Origin: Paulinella micropora
Lineage: Eukaryota > Cercozoa > Imbricatea > Euglyphida > Paulinellidae
Assembly (NCBI GenBank): GCA_019918135.1
Contig: WBZZ01006897.1
Coordinates: 192,501-256,500 of the forward strand
Direction: 5' to 3'
Length of the DNA stretch: 64,000 nucleotides
Of the stretch, positions 10,174 through 21,355 are shown piece after piece. How positions within the stretch are numbered: the stretch's first letter is position 1; the number at the start of each line of letters is the position of its first letter. Position numbers and translations under genes: made by a program. The notes under the pieces are model-generated. The model did no database searches. It saw nothing but the letters and a program-made list of their open reading frames with translations, and was not told the origin of the DNA.

Positions 10174-10475
10174 GAATTTTTGACACTTCTTTTTTCTTGA
10201 CATTAGAAAAACAGTCAGAAAAAAAAAGAAGCGACAGCCCCCCTCCTTTTCTTTCTTTTTTACTTTTTTCCAAAGCCCCGCACGGTTCTCAGACATTTTT
10301 TTTTGTTTCGCAAGCAAGTTAAAAAAAAAACAAATCAATTAAACAAAATTTTTTTGTGTACCAGCGTGCCGTGTGGTTAATTCTTGCGCTCTCTCCCGCC
10401 GGACCCTTTCTTGCAATTGCCAACCATTTTTTTAAGCTAGTTTGAACTATTTTAATAAAAAGAGACAACGCAGAA
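10174..10475. other. Convergent intergenic spacer with imperfect hairpin
   Basis: The spacer holds an imperfect inverted repeat (CTTCTTTTTTCTTGAC against GTCAGAAAAAAAAAGAAG, 10186-10231), further A/T runs, and TTTTAATAAAA near 10449. No gene seen. The inverted repeat lies just after the aspartate-rich gene and could mark transcript ends. Confidence 0.45.
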
Positions 10476-11069
10476 TTAAAACATGTCTTTCGGAGGTTTG
10501 CACAACGCTGCCGCTCCTTCCTTTGCCACCTCAGCTTGCCAGGGGCTTTTTTTGATCAGCTCGTTTCCTCGGCTAACGGTTTCTCTCATTCTGTCGCGCT
10601 TCCCGTACCGGACAAATTAGCGGGGTATCTGTCTTTCCCAAAACGATACCTGCTCAACAGCACGTTCCAGCCTGCGATTTGCTTCTTTCACGTGCTCAGC
10701 CTCTTTTCGTACAAGTTTCTTTGCACTTTGCAGCTGCAAGCGCGCAAATTGTGACAGTACGCGCGGATCCCCGTTGTACAGAAACGTGGAATCTCCGGCA
10801 AGCTTTTTCAAGCAACTTTCCCAATCAATTTGGCTGCTATTACCATCCCATTGCTCAATTTTCTCTGGGACTTTTATGTCAAGGAAATAATCTAAAACAG
10901 CCAGGCGAAGCAACTCATCACGGCTTAGAAGTTTCGTTGCTTCTTGCTTTGAACGTGTGGATAGGATAAAGCCTGTTTCCGCATGCAGACCAAACAAATA
11001 GTCGAGGTAGAAAAGCCAGGGCTGACGCAGGGCGTGAGCTCGACCCCCGGGGCCTAGTCGTTGCCGCAT
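10476..11069 (-). CDS. Unknown basic helical protein, interrupted
   Basis: ATG at 11069. The larger part encodes about 150 residues with LSRDELLRLAVLDYFLDIKV and a charged helix near its end (SAKKLVRKEAEHVKEANRRL), likely a short coiled coil. The upstream part has RQPWLFYLDYLFGLHAETGF. The coding-like region is interrupted about once. It may be part of the same leftward transcription block as the AAA+ ATPase gene upstream, 420 bases away. No family recognised. Confidence 0.5.
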
Positions 11070-11492
11070 AGCCGCATTGTCCTCGTTTTCGACCTGCTGT
11101 TTTACCTCTCTTGGAAAGTGTAAACTGCAGGAACTTTCCCTTTCATTGAACTAGGACTTTTTTTTTGGTGTCAAAACAGTCTGGCTTCGTTTGTTTTGTT
11201 TAAATTTCTTTTTATTTTACGTACCCAAAAAAAAAGGCTAAAAAAGATTTCAGCACAACAACAAAAAGAAAAAGAACGGAAAGAGGCCTTCACCCCCCCG
11301 CCACTTCTCTCTTGATATAGTAGCGGCGGGTAGGGGGGGAGCCGGGCGCAAGGAAAAGAAAAAGGAAAAGAAGGGAGGGGTGGGTGGTGAAATGATCCAT
11401 CCAGTTTCCCCCTGCTCCATTTCGCCAGATCTCGCCAACCCCCCCCCCCCCCCTTTTTTTGCTGCCTTGGAGGGGGCCTCACCGAAAGGTTT
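11070..11492. other. Spacer with homopolymers between two leftward genes
   Basis: About 420 bases including a T run followed by GGTG (11159-11174), an A run, and a G/A-rich tract and a long C run (11440-11455). No gene seen. It should hold the upstream region of the 11069 gene. Confidence 0.45.
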
Positions 11493-14400
11493 TTAGCCAG
11501 CCTCCTCACCCTCGCCCGCACCCTCATCCGCAACGGGCGCGGGCGCGGGGTACGCTGCTACCGTCGGCTGCAGCAGCCGCACCGCCACCTCGGCGAACGC
11601 CGCGTTGCGGCCGAGCGCCGCCAGGTTGTCCCGCCGGTACGTCTCGTCCGCTGCGCGCAGCCTGCACAGTAGGTCCGCGTCGGGCGCCGTCAGAAATTTC
11701 TCGGCCGCCGGCAGGCCGTCCAGCACCGTGGGCAGCCACTGGCTCGCGTGGTGCTGCTGGTACACGTAGTCCGCGAAGTCCCGCGCGCCCTCGGCCGCCG
11801 CCTTCGTCGTCGAAAGTGCCCGCTCGCGCAAGAAGTAGCTCAGCGCCACCGGGTCCTGGCACAGCGGCTGCTGCACCGCCTGCAACCACGCGTCGCCAGT
11901 GTCTGTCGGCAGCGGAGCCGACGTACCGTTCAGCACCGTGGGCAGCAGGTTCATCATCGTGAGGTTGTACGACGCCGAGCCGTGGTCTACCTGGCCCGTC
12001 AGCAACTGCCGGGGCCGCGCGTAGCAGTCCTGCATGATTTCCAGCAGCACGCGCTGCAGCAGGTCGGGCCACAGCCCGTACAGCAGCGCCTGCTCCGCGA
12101 TCTCGAAGCAGTCGCACGTCTGCCGCAGCACCGCGCCGACATTTGCCCGCTCGCTGTCGTCCAGCAGCAGGTCCAGCACGTGCCGGTACTCCTGCAGGCC
12201 CTGGCAGTCGCCTTTCCCGCGGTTCTGCCACACCAGCTGCAGCAGCTTCTTGCGGCACGCCGCGTAGTCCGTCGGCTCCGGGAAGTTCTTCGCGTCCTTC
12301 GCGAACCGGAATCGCTCCATTGCCGTTTCCGCCATTTCCACCGTTGGTTTTCAGGAACGCGCGCGCCAGCGCAAACAGCACCTGCCGCTGCTGCTGCAGC
12401 TGCAGCTCCTGCGGCGCTAATAGTCCGACCGCCTGCATCAGCACGCTCGGGTCCTCGTTGTTCAAGAACGGCTCCAACAGCGCGAACTGCGACAGCGCCG
12501 GCGCGCGGCCCAGCGGGAAGCCGTGGTCCGTGCCAACGGTTGGATCGATCAGCGGGCTCACCGATGAGTGGAACACGATCTCGATCGCGCGCCGCAGCGC
12601 CAGCAGCCGCACCATCGCGTTCAGCCGGTGCATGAAGCGCTGCGACGCCAAGCGCCGCACGCCTAGTGCGGAGGCGCGCTCGCAGAACTCGCCCATCACG
12701 CGCGACGTGATATACAGCCGCACGCCCCCCACGAAGCCCAGCGACTGAAGGTAGTAGTACATCGCGATCAGCGCGTTGTTGTCGCGCACCCAGCGCGCCA
12801 GGTCGTGACGCCGCGCCTCTGCTTCTTCGTCTCCGTCATGGTTAGAGAAACTGTGCCACGCCTCGCAGCCCGCGCGTACCCGGCCCGGCACGTACCGCGT
12901 GTGAAACCGGTCGCGCACGGGCTGTGAGATGCGCGACGGGTGGATGTTGGTGTTCACCAAGTGCGTCCCCGTCACCTGTGCTTGTGTGTACTCGTGGAAG
13001 CGCTGCCCCGTGTCCTGGTCCGTACGCAGAAAGCTGAAGCCCACGGTCTTGCTCCACAGCATGCTCTTGACCATCTCCGTGCGATCGTCTTCATCTTGGT
13101 CCCCGCGTGGGTTCCCGCGGTAACCCTTCCCCAGCTCGTCCATGATCGTAATCTGAGCGGTGAAGTTAAAGTTGCCAGCTAATGCTTTAGCGCTCATGCC
13201 CAGCTGCGTACGCACGCTGTCCCTTATCAGGAAATGGTCTGCCAGTAGCTGGTGCAGGTGCGACTTGCCCGTGCCGGGCGGGCCGTACATCATCATATGC
13301 AAATACGTCCCAACTGCGCCTGCACTCTGTGCTGCTGCTAGGGCCACATGAAACTCTTTGTTCAGGGGGCCGCGGTACACCGCTTCTAGCAGGCTGTTGA
13401 GCCGCACCAGCTGACAGTCGACGAGGCCGAGATTGCTGGCCGGCAGCGCCTGATAGGAAAAGAATGACGGCGGAAGCTTGGTATTTGAAAACGGCGACTT
13501 GCGTCCCTTTTTCAGGTGATTCCAGGCGGCCGCCTGCGCATCAGAACACCCGCCCGCAACTGTTAACGCATTCAGCACTAAGGGTTCCACCCGCCGGCGC
13601 AGCTGTTGCAACGACGTCCACGAATGGACGCAGCACTCCTCGCGGCTCGCGCCGCGAGCCTGCATCGATGCAACCTCTGCTTTGATCTTTGCGCGCCCGT
13701 CCCTCATCATCCTCTTGACCGCCTCCTGGTTCGCGCCACCAGTCCCAGCGGTTGGTCGCATCTGCAGCGCCAGCCGCTTCGCCTCTTCGTTGGCCTTTTC
13801 TACTGTGTCGCACACTGATGAGCTCAGTAAGAACTCGGCCAGCATCTCCTGTTCGGGCATTTCCGCCTCGTCGACCAAGTCTTCAACGCGCGGCATGGGG
13901 AGGCGCATGTTCACAAATGCAGAAGTTGGGAGTTGCCCTGCTAAACGCCAATACAGTTTAGGACAAGAAATTATATAGCCGACGCCTGGCTTCAAGTAGC
14001 TCTCGACGCTGGTAATTTCCTCAGGAAGCCCCTTCGGCAGACCGTTGCGCAAGAAGCGCGGGTGCATGAACACTGCTGGATCTAGCAGAGACCCTTCTGT
14101 AATTCGATTACTTCCAGCGCTGTCGTGCAGACACTCCAGCAGCTCCTCTTGCATGCCCAATGCGCGCACCGATACGGCGTTTGCGTAGCGTTCCAGCGTC
14201 TCGCACGCTCGGGCCAGGTGCCTTCTGTAGGCGAGCACATGTGCATCTTTGGTAAACGGGGGGCGAGTGGACACTTTCTTCTTTTTCTTTTCGAACGCTT
14301 TGGCCGGCCGAGCCTTGGAGTGCTTTTCTTCTGGGTCCTGGTTCGCGACGTTTGTGTCGTCGCCTGCCTCTTCCTCGTCACTGTCCGAATCTATGCCATT

Positions 14401-14922
14401 TGGAGTCTCGTACGCCCCACGATGTTTAAGCAATTTGTTGACGAAGCAAAAAACGGAAAAATCAGCTGATGCATGGATCCACAACCACAGCGCGTGACCT
14501 ACACATTGCTTGTCTTTGTCTAACAGGGCCGATACTGCTGTAACTTTTTTTGGGACCCCACCGGACCCGCCTCGCAGTTTTGGGTGGCTAGCAATAGCCC
14601 ACCAGAGCGCGGCCAGCGAGTTGAAGGCCGAAGTGATTCCGTTGTCCTCGCCCGAGCCCAGAGGGCTAGGACGCGTCAGAAAGCGAGAGGGTAAAGTGAC
14701 TTGCAGACAACATGCGGCTTCACGGATGAGGTCGGGGCCGCGGTCATTCTGGTTGTCAAACACAGTTTGCGCACCAAGCTGGTCGTCATCATCCTCCTCG
14801 TCGTCCTCCTCTTCGGGGTCGTCGTCGATCGACAATGTTTTTTTTTGTGATTGACTTTTTTCGCTGCTGCCTTCTGCTTTTTGCGCGGGATCGCCGTGTA
14901 AAACGGATGCGAACCAGGCCAT
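11493..14922 (-). CDS. Large AAA+ family ATPase, interrupted
   Basis: About 1,140 residues starting at the ATG at 14922. The N-terminal third has acidic runs (DDPEEEDDEEDDDD near residue 35; DSDSDEEEAGDD near 180) and a lysine run (EKKKKKV near 212), typical of nuclear proteins. The ATPase core is central: Walker A GPPGTGKSHL at about 546-555, a Walker B-like ITIMDELGKG at about 589, a sensor-1-like HLVNTNIHP at about 652, and an arginine-finger-like VRDRFHTRYV at about 668. It resembles AAA+ / superfamily-3 helicase-like ATPases in organisation, but no primase or DNA-binding domain is recognisable, so a replication role is only a possibility. Long helical C-terminal region with a NGGNGGNGNG linker. 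Interrupted about once. It is head-to-head with the zinc-finger gene. Confidence 0.75.
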
Positions 14923-15777
14923 CCTCGGAGCTCTTGGGGCTCTTGTACTGTTTGGGCGCTGGCTTTAACCACACCAGTCATCGCTGCCAGGCAGAAAATG
15001 AACAAGCGACAAACGGTTGGCTAGCAGACGGTCCCCCCCCGCCTCCTCCGTAACCCTGCCCGCCCCCCTTTTGCAACCCCCCAAGATAAAGGCAAAGATT
15101 TTGGCAAAAAGCTAAAGGAAGCCTGCCGTTTTTCTTTTGAGAGTCTTCACAGATTGCCTTTTTTTTGGAGGTGCGGGGGGGCCGTTGGCAAAAAAGGCAA
15201 AGAGGGGGGTGGGGGGCCGGCCGAGGCCTGTTGGCTAGCTTTAAACTGAAATTATGAATCTATTGCATTAGAGGAAAGTATCACGTGGGAATGTCGTTAC
15301 CAAAGGACCGCCCCCCCCCCCTCTCCTTGCGCCTTCTGCCCCCCCGCCCCTGTCTCCCCTGCCGCCGTTGGCACTGACAGTCGAGAGACAGAATCGTGGG
15401 TTGGCAAAAAAAGGTTTGCATCTGGTTTTAGGCAAGAACGCGGGAGCTGGCTGTGGGCAGGGGGGGGGCCGGGCACGCGGATGACACAAAGGGCCAGGCC
15501 GCGAATGAAAACAAAAAATTAAAAAAAGATAGACGGTGTGGCAGGGCCGTGGTTTGGCGGGGGGGGGGGGGGGCGGCCGGAGAGAGAGGGGGGGGGGGCG
15601 CGCAAGTTATTTTCGACTGGAGAGAAAATACGGGAGGGGAAAGACGAGAGGGGAAGCGGAAAAAAGGGAGGGAGGGAGAGAGAGAGTGAAGAAAGATTAG
15701 GTACTTCTTTTACTGCAGCATGTTGAGAATTATCATTTTTTGTTTTTCTCTTGAGACATGACCAGCGCTCCTGATAA
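14923..15777. promoter_or_regulatory. Divergent intergenic region, low complexity
   Basis: About 850 bases between the AAA+ ATPase (leftward) and the zinc-finger gene (rightward), so it should carry both promoters. It contains many G or C runs (for example 15168-15215, 15308-15345, 15557-15600), GGGAGGGAGGGAG-like tracts near 15660, and a GGTACTTCTTTTACTG stretch near 15700 that resembles sequence near 28,110. Frames here are low complexity only. Confidence 0.5.
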
Positions 15778-18327
15778 ATGTCAGAGTCATCTCCGAATAG
15801 TCTCACTCAAGATGCCAAGAAAGACTCCAGCGCGGCCCGGCTCTTTAAGAGCCGGTTTCAGAATGCGGAAGCCATAGGCGCTTGCAGCGATGGCGTGCAG
15901 CTGCGTCTGTCTCCGGCAGGGCGGCTTAGCTTGCTCAAGAAGGAGAGCGAATGGGAACCAGCCTGCGAACTCTGTTTTTTGCGCTGGGACCGCGCCAGTC
16001 TCGCAAAGGCTGAGACGGACGAGAATGGCCATGCCAGGCTATGCCTAGAGTGCATGCAGAGAGTCGCGCGCAAACGGGAACGCCTGCGCAAGCGCAAACG
16101 GCGCCGCAAGTTGCAGGCAGAGCAGCGCAGACAACATCAACAAGAGCAGAATGCCGTACCTCTAGCTGTAACAACAGACAACTCAGCGGCTGAGGCATCT
16201 GGTGAAGTGGACACGCCAATTTGTGCGGAGAACGAGCTCGTGAATCACCAAAAGAAGAAGCGTCAGCTGGACGAAGGCGACCAGAGCAGCCAGAAGCGCC
16301 CACGACACGACACTGTCGCACCGGTGTCGTCAGCTGTCCAGTTGTGGCTGCAGCGCCTGGCAAATGCGGAGGTGTTTGTGTCAAAGAAGCCGGGAGTCAA
16401 GATGCTTCAACATTACGGCAAAGCCTTCAAGGTCATCGATGGCCAACGGCTTGTGTTCAAGGAGTGGAGAGCTGGACAGGAAAGTGCGGATCGCCCGGCC
16501 TGTGAAGAGTGTTACAGGATGGAAAACCTCGCGACGGTCGCGACAATTTCCAGAGACCGTGAGTGGCCCACGTTGTGCGCGCGGCACGCAGAACGGCAGG
16601 AAGAACAGACGACTTGTGCGCCGCCCGCGCGAGCGCGGCCTGTCTGTGAGCCACAGCCAACGCCAAAACCCGCAAAAGAAAGGCGATTCGTCTGTGAACA
16701 TTGCACGCACAGTGGTGAGCGCCCCTACGCCTGCTCTGTTTGTGGCAGAAGGTTTGTACAGTTGATACATCTTACCAACCACAGCTTCGTGCACGGCGGT
16801 GACAAACCGTTTGTCTGCAAGCAGTGTCCTGCCAAATTTGCGCGTGCAAGTCTCCTTGCTGAACATGAACGCATTCACACGGGGAGTAGACCCTTTGCAT
16901 GTGATCAATGCAACGCCACCTTTGTTCGTGCAAGAAATCTTAATGCTCACAGACTAATCCACACAGGAGCCAAGCAGTTCCGTTGCGACAAATGTCCCGC
17001 AGCCTTTGTATCATCTGCAAACCTTACTACACACGGACGCGTTCATACAGGCATTAAACCCTTTGCTTGCGATCAATGCGGGAAAAGGTTTGCGCAATCA
17101 GGCTCGCTCAAAAGTCACATTCGTATCCACACGGGCGAAACCCCGTTTTTGTGCGATTTATGTCAGAGAAAATTTGCGCACTTGAGCAACCTTCGTGATC
17201 ACAGACGAATCCACACTGGTGAGAAGCGTTACGGTTGTACGCAATGTACTATGTCGTTTGCAAAGGCAGACGATCTTAAGAGGCATATCCGTATCCACTC
17301 GGGTGAACGACCGTACCAGTGCCATGTATGCGCGAAGAAGTTTGCGCAACCTAGCTCGCTCAAATCACACCATCGTACCCACTCGGGTGACAGGCCGTAC
17401 CAGTGCCCTGAATGCAAGCAGACGTTTACGCAATCAAACTCGCTCACAATACACATGCGTTCCCACTCGGGGGACAGGCCGTACCAGTGCCATGATTGCA
17501 GTCAGCGCTTTATGTCCGCAGGACACTTGAGACAACACGAGCGAAGGCATGAAGAATGCAAGAAATGGCAACACGTGTGCCCATTCGCGTCGTTTAGCAC
17601 GGCTAAGTTTCAGGCGAACGTCGGCCTGGTTGAATGCACGACGCGCTGCAAAACGGAGCGGGCATTAGACGACCACGTGCAGCGGTGCCATACGTCTGAG
17701 GGCATTGCCAAGCGCTTCAAGAGCGAACAACAGTTGGCTGAATTTCTCGCGGCCAAGGGCTGGGCCTTCGACCGCGACTTTGCCAACGCAATTATCTACA
17801 AGCACTGCGACTCCCAGCTTACACCAAAGTTAACTGGGGCAGTGAGCGCACGGCCCGACTTTCATTTGCTTAAGTTCCAGTCGCTACCCGCGGACCGCAG
17901 ATGTCTGCTGCTGCTGTGCAACGACGAGTTTGCGCACCGGCGGTACCGGTGCGAGCTTGGGCGCATGCTCCAGATCAACACGGCGCTAGCGGCCAACCCA
18001 AATTTTCGAGACCTGTCAATTGTGTACATCCGCTTCAACCCGCACTACTTTCTGGTGGACGGCACCGTTCACGACCCGCCGCTACAGTGTAGGTTCGAGC
18101 GCCTGCAGCGCTTGTTGACGGATCTGCAGGGAGGGCGCGTGCCAGAGGTCGCGGGCCGCACGGGCCTGTCGCTCATCTATTTATACTACGAGCGGCAGAC
18201 CCCGGCGGCCGGATCACAGCAGTGGCAGCGCCTGGCGGGCGGCCTGTACGAGGCCACCGAGGACACCGGCGATGGCAATTCGGAGGTGGCGTTAGCTTTG
18301 CGTGACTGTGTGGTGCTGGTGGAATAA
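15778..18327 (+). CDS. C2H2 zinc-finger protein with PD-(D/E)XK-like C-terminal domain
   Basis: An intact protein of 849 residues. Two CxxC...CxxC knuckles come first (CELC/CLEC at 63-92 with a basic stretch at 98-115; a second CEEC-type near 245). KKKRQLDEGDQSSQKRPRHD is a bipartite-like nuclear signal near 160. Ten tandem C2H2 fingers run from about 317 to 591 with HTGE/HSGD-type linkers, so sequence-specific DNA binding is very likely. The C-terminal domain (about 645-800) has SARPDFHLLKF, LLLLCNDEFAHRRY, ELGRM and VYIRFNPHYF. This order matches a nuclease-like family of giant viruses and protists with RPD...ExDExxH...E..RM...R(F/Y)NPD; here the first acidic residue of the ExDE motif is C. 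It may be a site-specific nuclease or a dead DNA-binding derivative. A related domain lies at 25.6-26.1 kb. Confidence 0.88.
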   Translation: MSESSPNSLTQDAKKDSSAARLFKSRFQNAEAIGACSDGVQLRLSPAGRLSLLKKESEWEPACELCFLRWDRASLAKAETDENGHARLCLECMQRVARKRERLRKRKRRRKLQAEQRRQHQQEQNAVPLAVTTDNSAAEASGEVDTPICAENELVNHQKKKRQLDEGDQSSQKRPRHDTVAPVSSAVQLWLQRLANAEVFVSKKPGVKMLQHYGKAFKVIDGQRLVFKEWRAGQESADRPACEECYRMENLATVATISRDREWPTLCARHAERQEEQTTCAPPARARPVCEPQPTPKPAKERRFVCEHCTHSGERPYACSVCGRRFVQLIHLTNHSFVHGGDKPFVCKQCPAKFARASLLAEHERIHTGSRPFACDQCNATFVRARNLNAHRLIHTGAKQFRCDKCPAAFVSSANLTTHGRVHTGIKPFACDQCGKRFAQSGSLKSHIRIHTGETPFLCDLCQRKFAHLSNLRDHRRIHTGEKRYGCTQCTMSFAKADDLKRHIRIHSGERPYQCHVCAKKFAQPSSLKSHHRTHSGDRPYQCPECKQTFTQSNSLTIHMRSHSGDRPYQCHDCSQRFMSAGHLRQHERRHEECKKWQHVCPFASFSTAKFQANVGLVECTTRCKTERALDDHVQRCHTSEGIAKRFKSEQQLAEFLAAKGWAFDRDFANAIIYKHCDSQLTPKLTGAVSARPDFHLLKFQSLPADRRCLLLLCNDEFAHRRYRCELGRMLQINTALAANPNFRDLSIVYIRFNPHYFLVDGTVHDPPLQCRFERLQRLLTDLQGGRVPEVAGRTGLSLIYLYYERQTPAAGSQQWQRLAGGLYEATEDTGDGNSEVALALRDCVVLVE

Positions 18328-18328
18328 A
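18323..18328 (+). terminator. AATAAA signal overlapping the stop codon
   Basis: The TAA stop of the zinc-finger gene lies inside AATAAA, the standard eukaryotic polyadenylation hexamer. It is followed by a T/A-rich stretch. Confidence 0.5.
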
Positions 18329-18459
18329 ATGCTTTCTGACGGTGGCGATCATCAAAACATTTGCTTTATTAAATTTTTTTGGTGACTAGAAATTAAACTA
18401 CAGGTTTCAAAAAAATACAACTTGCTTTTTTTCTGGGGGGTTAGTGCCGAACCTAAGAT

Positions 18460-18482
18460 GTTTCAACGAAATTGTTGGAAAC
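18460..18482. terminator. Imperfect hairpin in convergent gap
   Basis: GTTTCAAC and GTTGGAAAC arms with one bulged base and a 6-base loop lie between the zinc-finger gene and the convergent membrane-protein gene, just beyond the end of the latter. Confidence 0.3.
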
Positions 18483-18487
18483 GTTCA

Positions 18488-19541
18488 TCACGACCCAGGG
18501 CCCAGCTCCGGCGGGCCTGCCGTTGGCAGAGGCTCTAGTTGCTGGGGTGGCCCTTCATGGGGTTCGGCGAGCAGGTGCTTCTGATAAACACGGCGGCAGC
18601 ACCTGCGCGTGACAGTCTGCCCCAGCCCTTTGAGCAGAGAGAGCTGGCCCATCAACAGCAGCAGCACCACGAACGGATCGGCGCGCCCGTGCCGCTCGCA
18701 CAGGTATGGGCCAAACAGGGAGTCTGGATATTTTTGTGCGAGGGCCGCGACCTCTTGTTCACGGGAGCCTTCGTAGCGGGTGCTCAGCCAGGGCCCCACC
18801 GGTAGCATTAAGTCAGGCACCCCGGTCTCGTTCCAATTGCCAAAATAGTCCGCGCTGCAGGCTATTGGAGGTATAGCGAATATTTCATCATTCCAGGCTG
18901 ACCAGCTCTGCTGTGCGGCATCGTACTCCTGACCTCGATAATTCACGTCGGAAAAGGTGCAGCCAAACGACTCTAGTGTCTCGTTGTTGTACCACACCTA
19001 GCACACCAAATTACATTCTGTGTGCTCGAGTTCTTTAGTAACGTTTGGCAGCTGGCTTTTTTTTGGGTGCTTGGACTTTGTTCAGGGGTGTGACCTCGTA
19101 AAAGATTTCGAGAGCCTTGGCCTCGTCCCCGTTTTTGTCCCAGTGCTTGAGGTGAAACTGCAGCCCTACGTAACCCGTCGTAACCTGGTACTTGAGGTTG
19201 ACATCACGTTCGGTTTGTGTCCACGCAGTCAGCGCCGCGGAGGTTTCGTCAGATGTCATGCCAGGCACGTTCCTGAACTTGAAGTAGGCGTTAGTAATAT
19301 AGACGTCAGTTTCTGGATCCCAAGAGGTCTCCAGCTCGAATTCGCGGGAGCGCTGCAGCTGGCAGCCGTCCTGCCACAAGTCCTGTAATTCGTAGTAGCG
19401 CCCACCGTACTCGACGTAGTAGATAATCAGAACAGAAGAACTTAGCAGCACAAACAGCAAAAAGCAGAACGAGATCTGCAGTCGATCGAGGAAGCCCCGC
19501 ACTTGTGGTGGCTTCTGGACCTCCAAGTCAAACAGCGACAT
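18488..19541 (-). CDS. Membrane glycoprotein, interrupted
   Basis: The ATG at 19541 (MSLFDLEVQK) fits a short cytoplasmic N-terminus followed by a strong membrane segment (ISFCFLLFVLLSSSVLIIYY, residues about 26-45). A lumenal/extracellular region follows, with tryptophans, paired cysteines and sequons (NETLESFG, NWNETGV). A second hydrophobic segment (DPFVVLLLLMGQLSLLKGLG) near the C-terminus precedes a basic cysteine-containing stretch (TRRCCRRVYQ) and a proline-rich tail. Overall a type II or two-pass membrane protein with a glycosylated ectodomain, suited to a virion envelope or host membrane. The reading is interrupted about twice. It is head-to-head with a fibre-like protein gene. Confidence 0.6.
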
Positions 19542-20357
19542 TGATTTGTGCAAGCAGGCGCGCGGGATTTGTGTGCAAGGCTTTACGAGTGCGGTGGGAG
19601 AGACAGGTTTCGAGGATTGCGGAGGAGGGGGGGGGGCCGCGACTGTGAGGGCCAAACAGAACTAAGCGTAGATAGGGGGGGGGGGGGCGCACTGCCACCC
19701 CCGGCCCCCCCCCCCCTTCCCCCATCTGTATGGACCGATTGAAGAAGAAAAAATGAAAGGGGGAGGTAGGAGCCGCTTGCTCGGTCATGCGGCGGAAAAG
19801 GGCAAATGCCGCAATTTGCGCAAAATTAGACATTCGTCCCTTTTTGCCGCAAATTGCGGCACGTAGCTAATTTTTTTTTCGGTGCAGGACATTTCGACAA
19901 GAACGAAATGTCTAAGAAAATTTTTTGGGGAAACGGGGACGGGCGGGGAAATTTTTTCTAATTTTTTTCCCCGCCCGCTCTCCTTTCCCGAAAATTTTCC
20001 TCTGACATTTCGTCGTTGCAGAAATCGCAAAAAAAAAAAAAAAAAAAAAAATCACTGCGTGCCGCAATTCGCGGCAAAAAAGGCGCAAAGGTCTGATTTT
20101 GCGCAAATTGCGGCATTTGGTAAAAACACAGATAAAAAGTTTTTTTTTGGTGCAACCAGGAGGGAGGAAGGGGGGGGGGCGGTTTGTTGGGAAGGGGGGG
20201 GGGCGACCAAACACAGAAAAAACGTCCCCCCCCCCGCCAGCGACAAACGATGAAACCCCCCCCCCCCCCCAAAACATTTGCTAGGAAACAGGGCGAAAAA
20301 AAAGTGTTGCCGGCCAAAGGAAAGAAAAACCAGAGGCTACGCCCAGCGAAGATATAT
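19542..20357. promoter_or_regulatory. Divergent intergenic region carrying hairpin module A
   Basis: About 815 bases between divergent genes. It starts with G and C runs (19620-19720), then the first copy of the dispersed hairpin-rich module, then more G/C runs. No gene beyond low-complexity frames. Confidence 0.5.
19640..20255. repeat. Dispersed hairpin-rich intergenic module, copy A
   Basis: Contains the recurring blocks GACCGATTGA...AAAATGAAAGGGGG, GAGCCGCTTGCTCGGTCATG, TGCCGCAATTTGCGCAAA, GACATTTCG...CGAAATGTC, GGGCGGGGAAA...TTTCCCCGCCC, GACATTTCGTCGTTGCAGAA, a long A run, GTGCCGCAATTCGCGGCA, and T8GGTGCAACC. The same blocks in closely related order occur near 22.85-23.63 and 27.26-27.87 kb. 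Confidence 0.7.
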
Positions 20358-21355
20358 ATGGGTGCCGCGCCATCTACCGACAACGCTAGCTGTACAGAGG
20401 AGCCCGCCCGCAAGAGACTGTGCACAAAAGTGCGCCAGCCGTTGGCTCTTGACCTGACTCGTGACAGGCACGGGGCCGACGGCTGGTTACGGTTGGAGCT
20501 GAGAGACAATGCGGTGCTGTGTGGCAGCGCCTTTGTGTTGGGCGCAGGGTGCTTCGAGGTCGCTCTGCCCAGCTCGGCGGGTTGGAATGCGGCAGAGGCC
20601 TACCGCGCAATCGAGACGGACGCAAACGTACTGCGGGTCTGTGAGGACAACAGTGCTATCCTGGCCCCGGGCCTGCGGCTAGAACTGGTGCCATGTGATG
20701 ATGAGCGCGACCAGGAGCTGGCGGCGCTGCGCTTCGAAACCTCTCGGTTGGCTAGTCGGGTGGAGGCTTTGATCAGTGCCGCCGTCCCGCGCCAGCTGAC
20801 CATCGAGGCGGCCGAACTGGCCCGCTGGGGGCACAGCGGCACAGCGACCGTCCACAGGCTGGGTTCTTTTTGCATGCTGGAGGGGCACGTAGCTTTCGAC
20901 AAGGACCGGCTGCGCCTCGAAGATGCCACGGCCCTTCCTCCGGACAGTACGACGAAGAGTGGCAACACTGGAATGGAGGCCTGGCTTACCTTGCTGCAGT
21001 TGCCTGCGGACTGGCGGCCCGCGCAGGCAGTCACGTATTTCTTTCCCGACAAAACTTTTTTTCCGTTGATGTTTGAAATCAATTACACAAGCTCGGTCAT
21101 CAGGCAAAACGAGCTGGAGGTAGGCGTCGACGGCCGGGTTCGCCTCTGCGTCCGTTACACAATTCGCTCCGGCTGGCCACAGGCCCCGCACGGTAACTGT
21201 CTGAAACCGAGGCATACAACGTTCGACTAGTACAAGGCTTCGCGGTCCCCCAAGGGCTGGACCTCGGCGTGCTGAAATGGTCCACCTTGGGGCTGCACTC
21301 TTGCCCGCCGGTTGACGATTCAGGATCCGACGACGACTGCTTGCAGAAGTCTTAA
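20358..21355 (+). CDS. Fibre-like structural protein with N-terminal basic motif, interrupted
   Basis: ATG at 20358 (MGAAPSTDN). The N-terminus has EEPARKRLCTKV, a basic motif like those of its neighbours. The C-terminal half has GTATVHRLGSFCMLEGHVAF, LLQLPADWRPAQAVTYFFPD and LEVGVDGRVRLCV. This succession (short beta strands, then a LPA-xW/Y-RP-A motif, then a GxVRL strand) is typical of small beta-sandwich domains at the ends of phage and giant-virus fibre proteins; that assignment is from memory of the pattern and is tentative. Interrupted about once. The end overlaps by three bases the end of the convergent coiled-coil gene. Confidence 0.55.
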
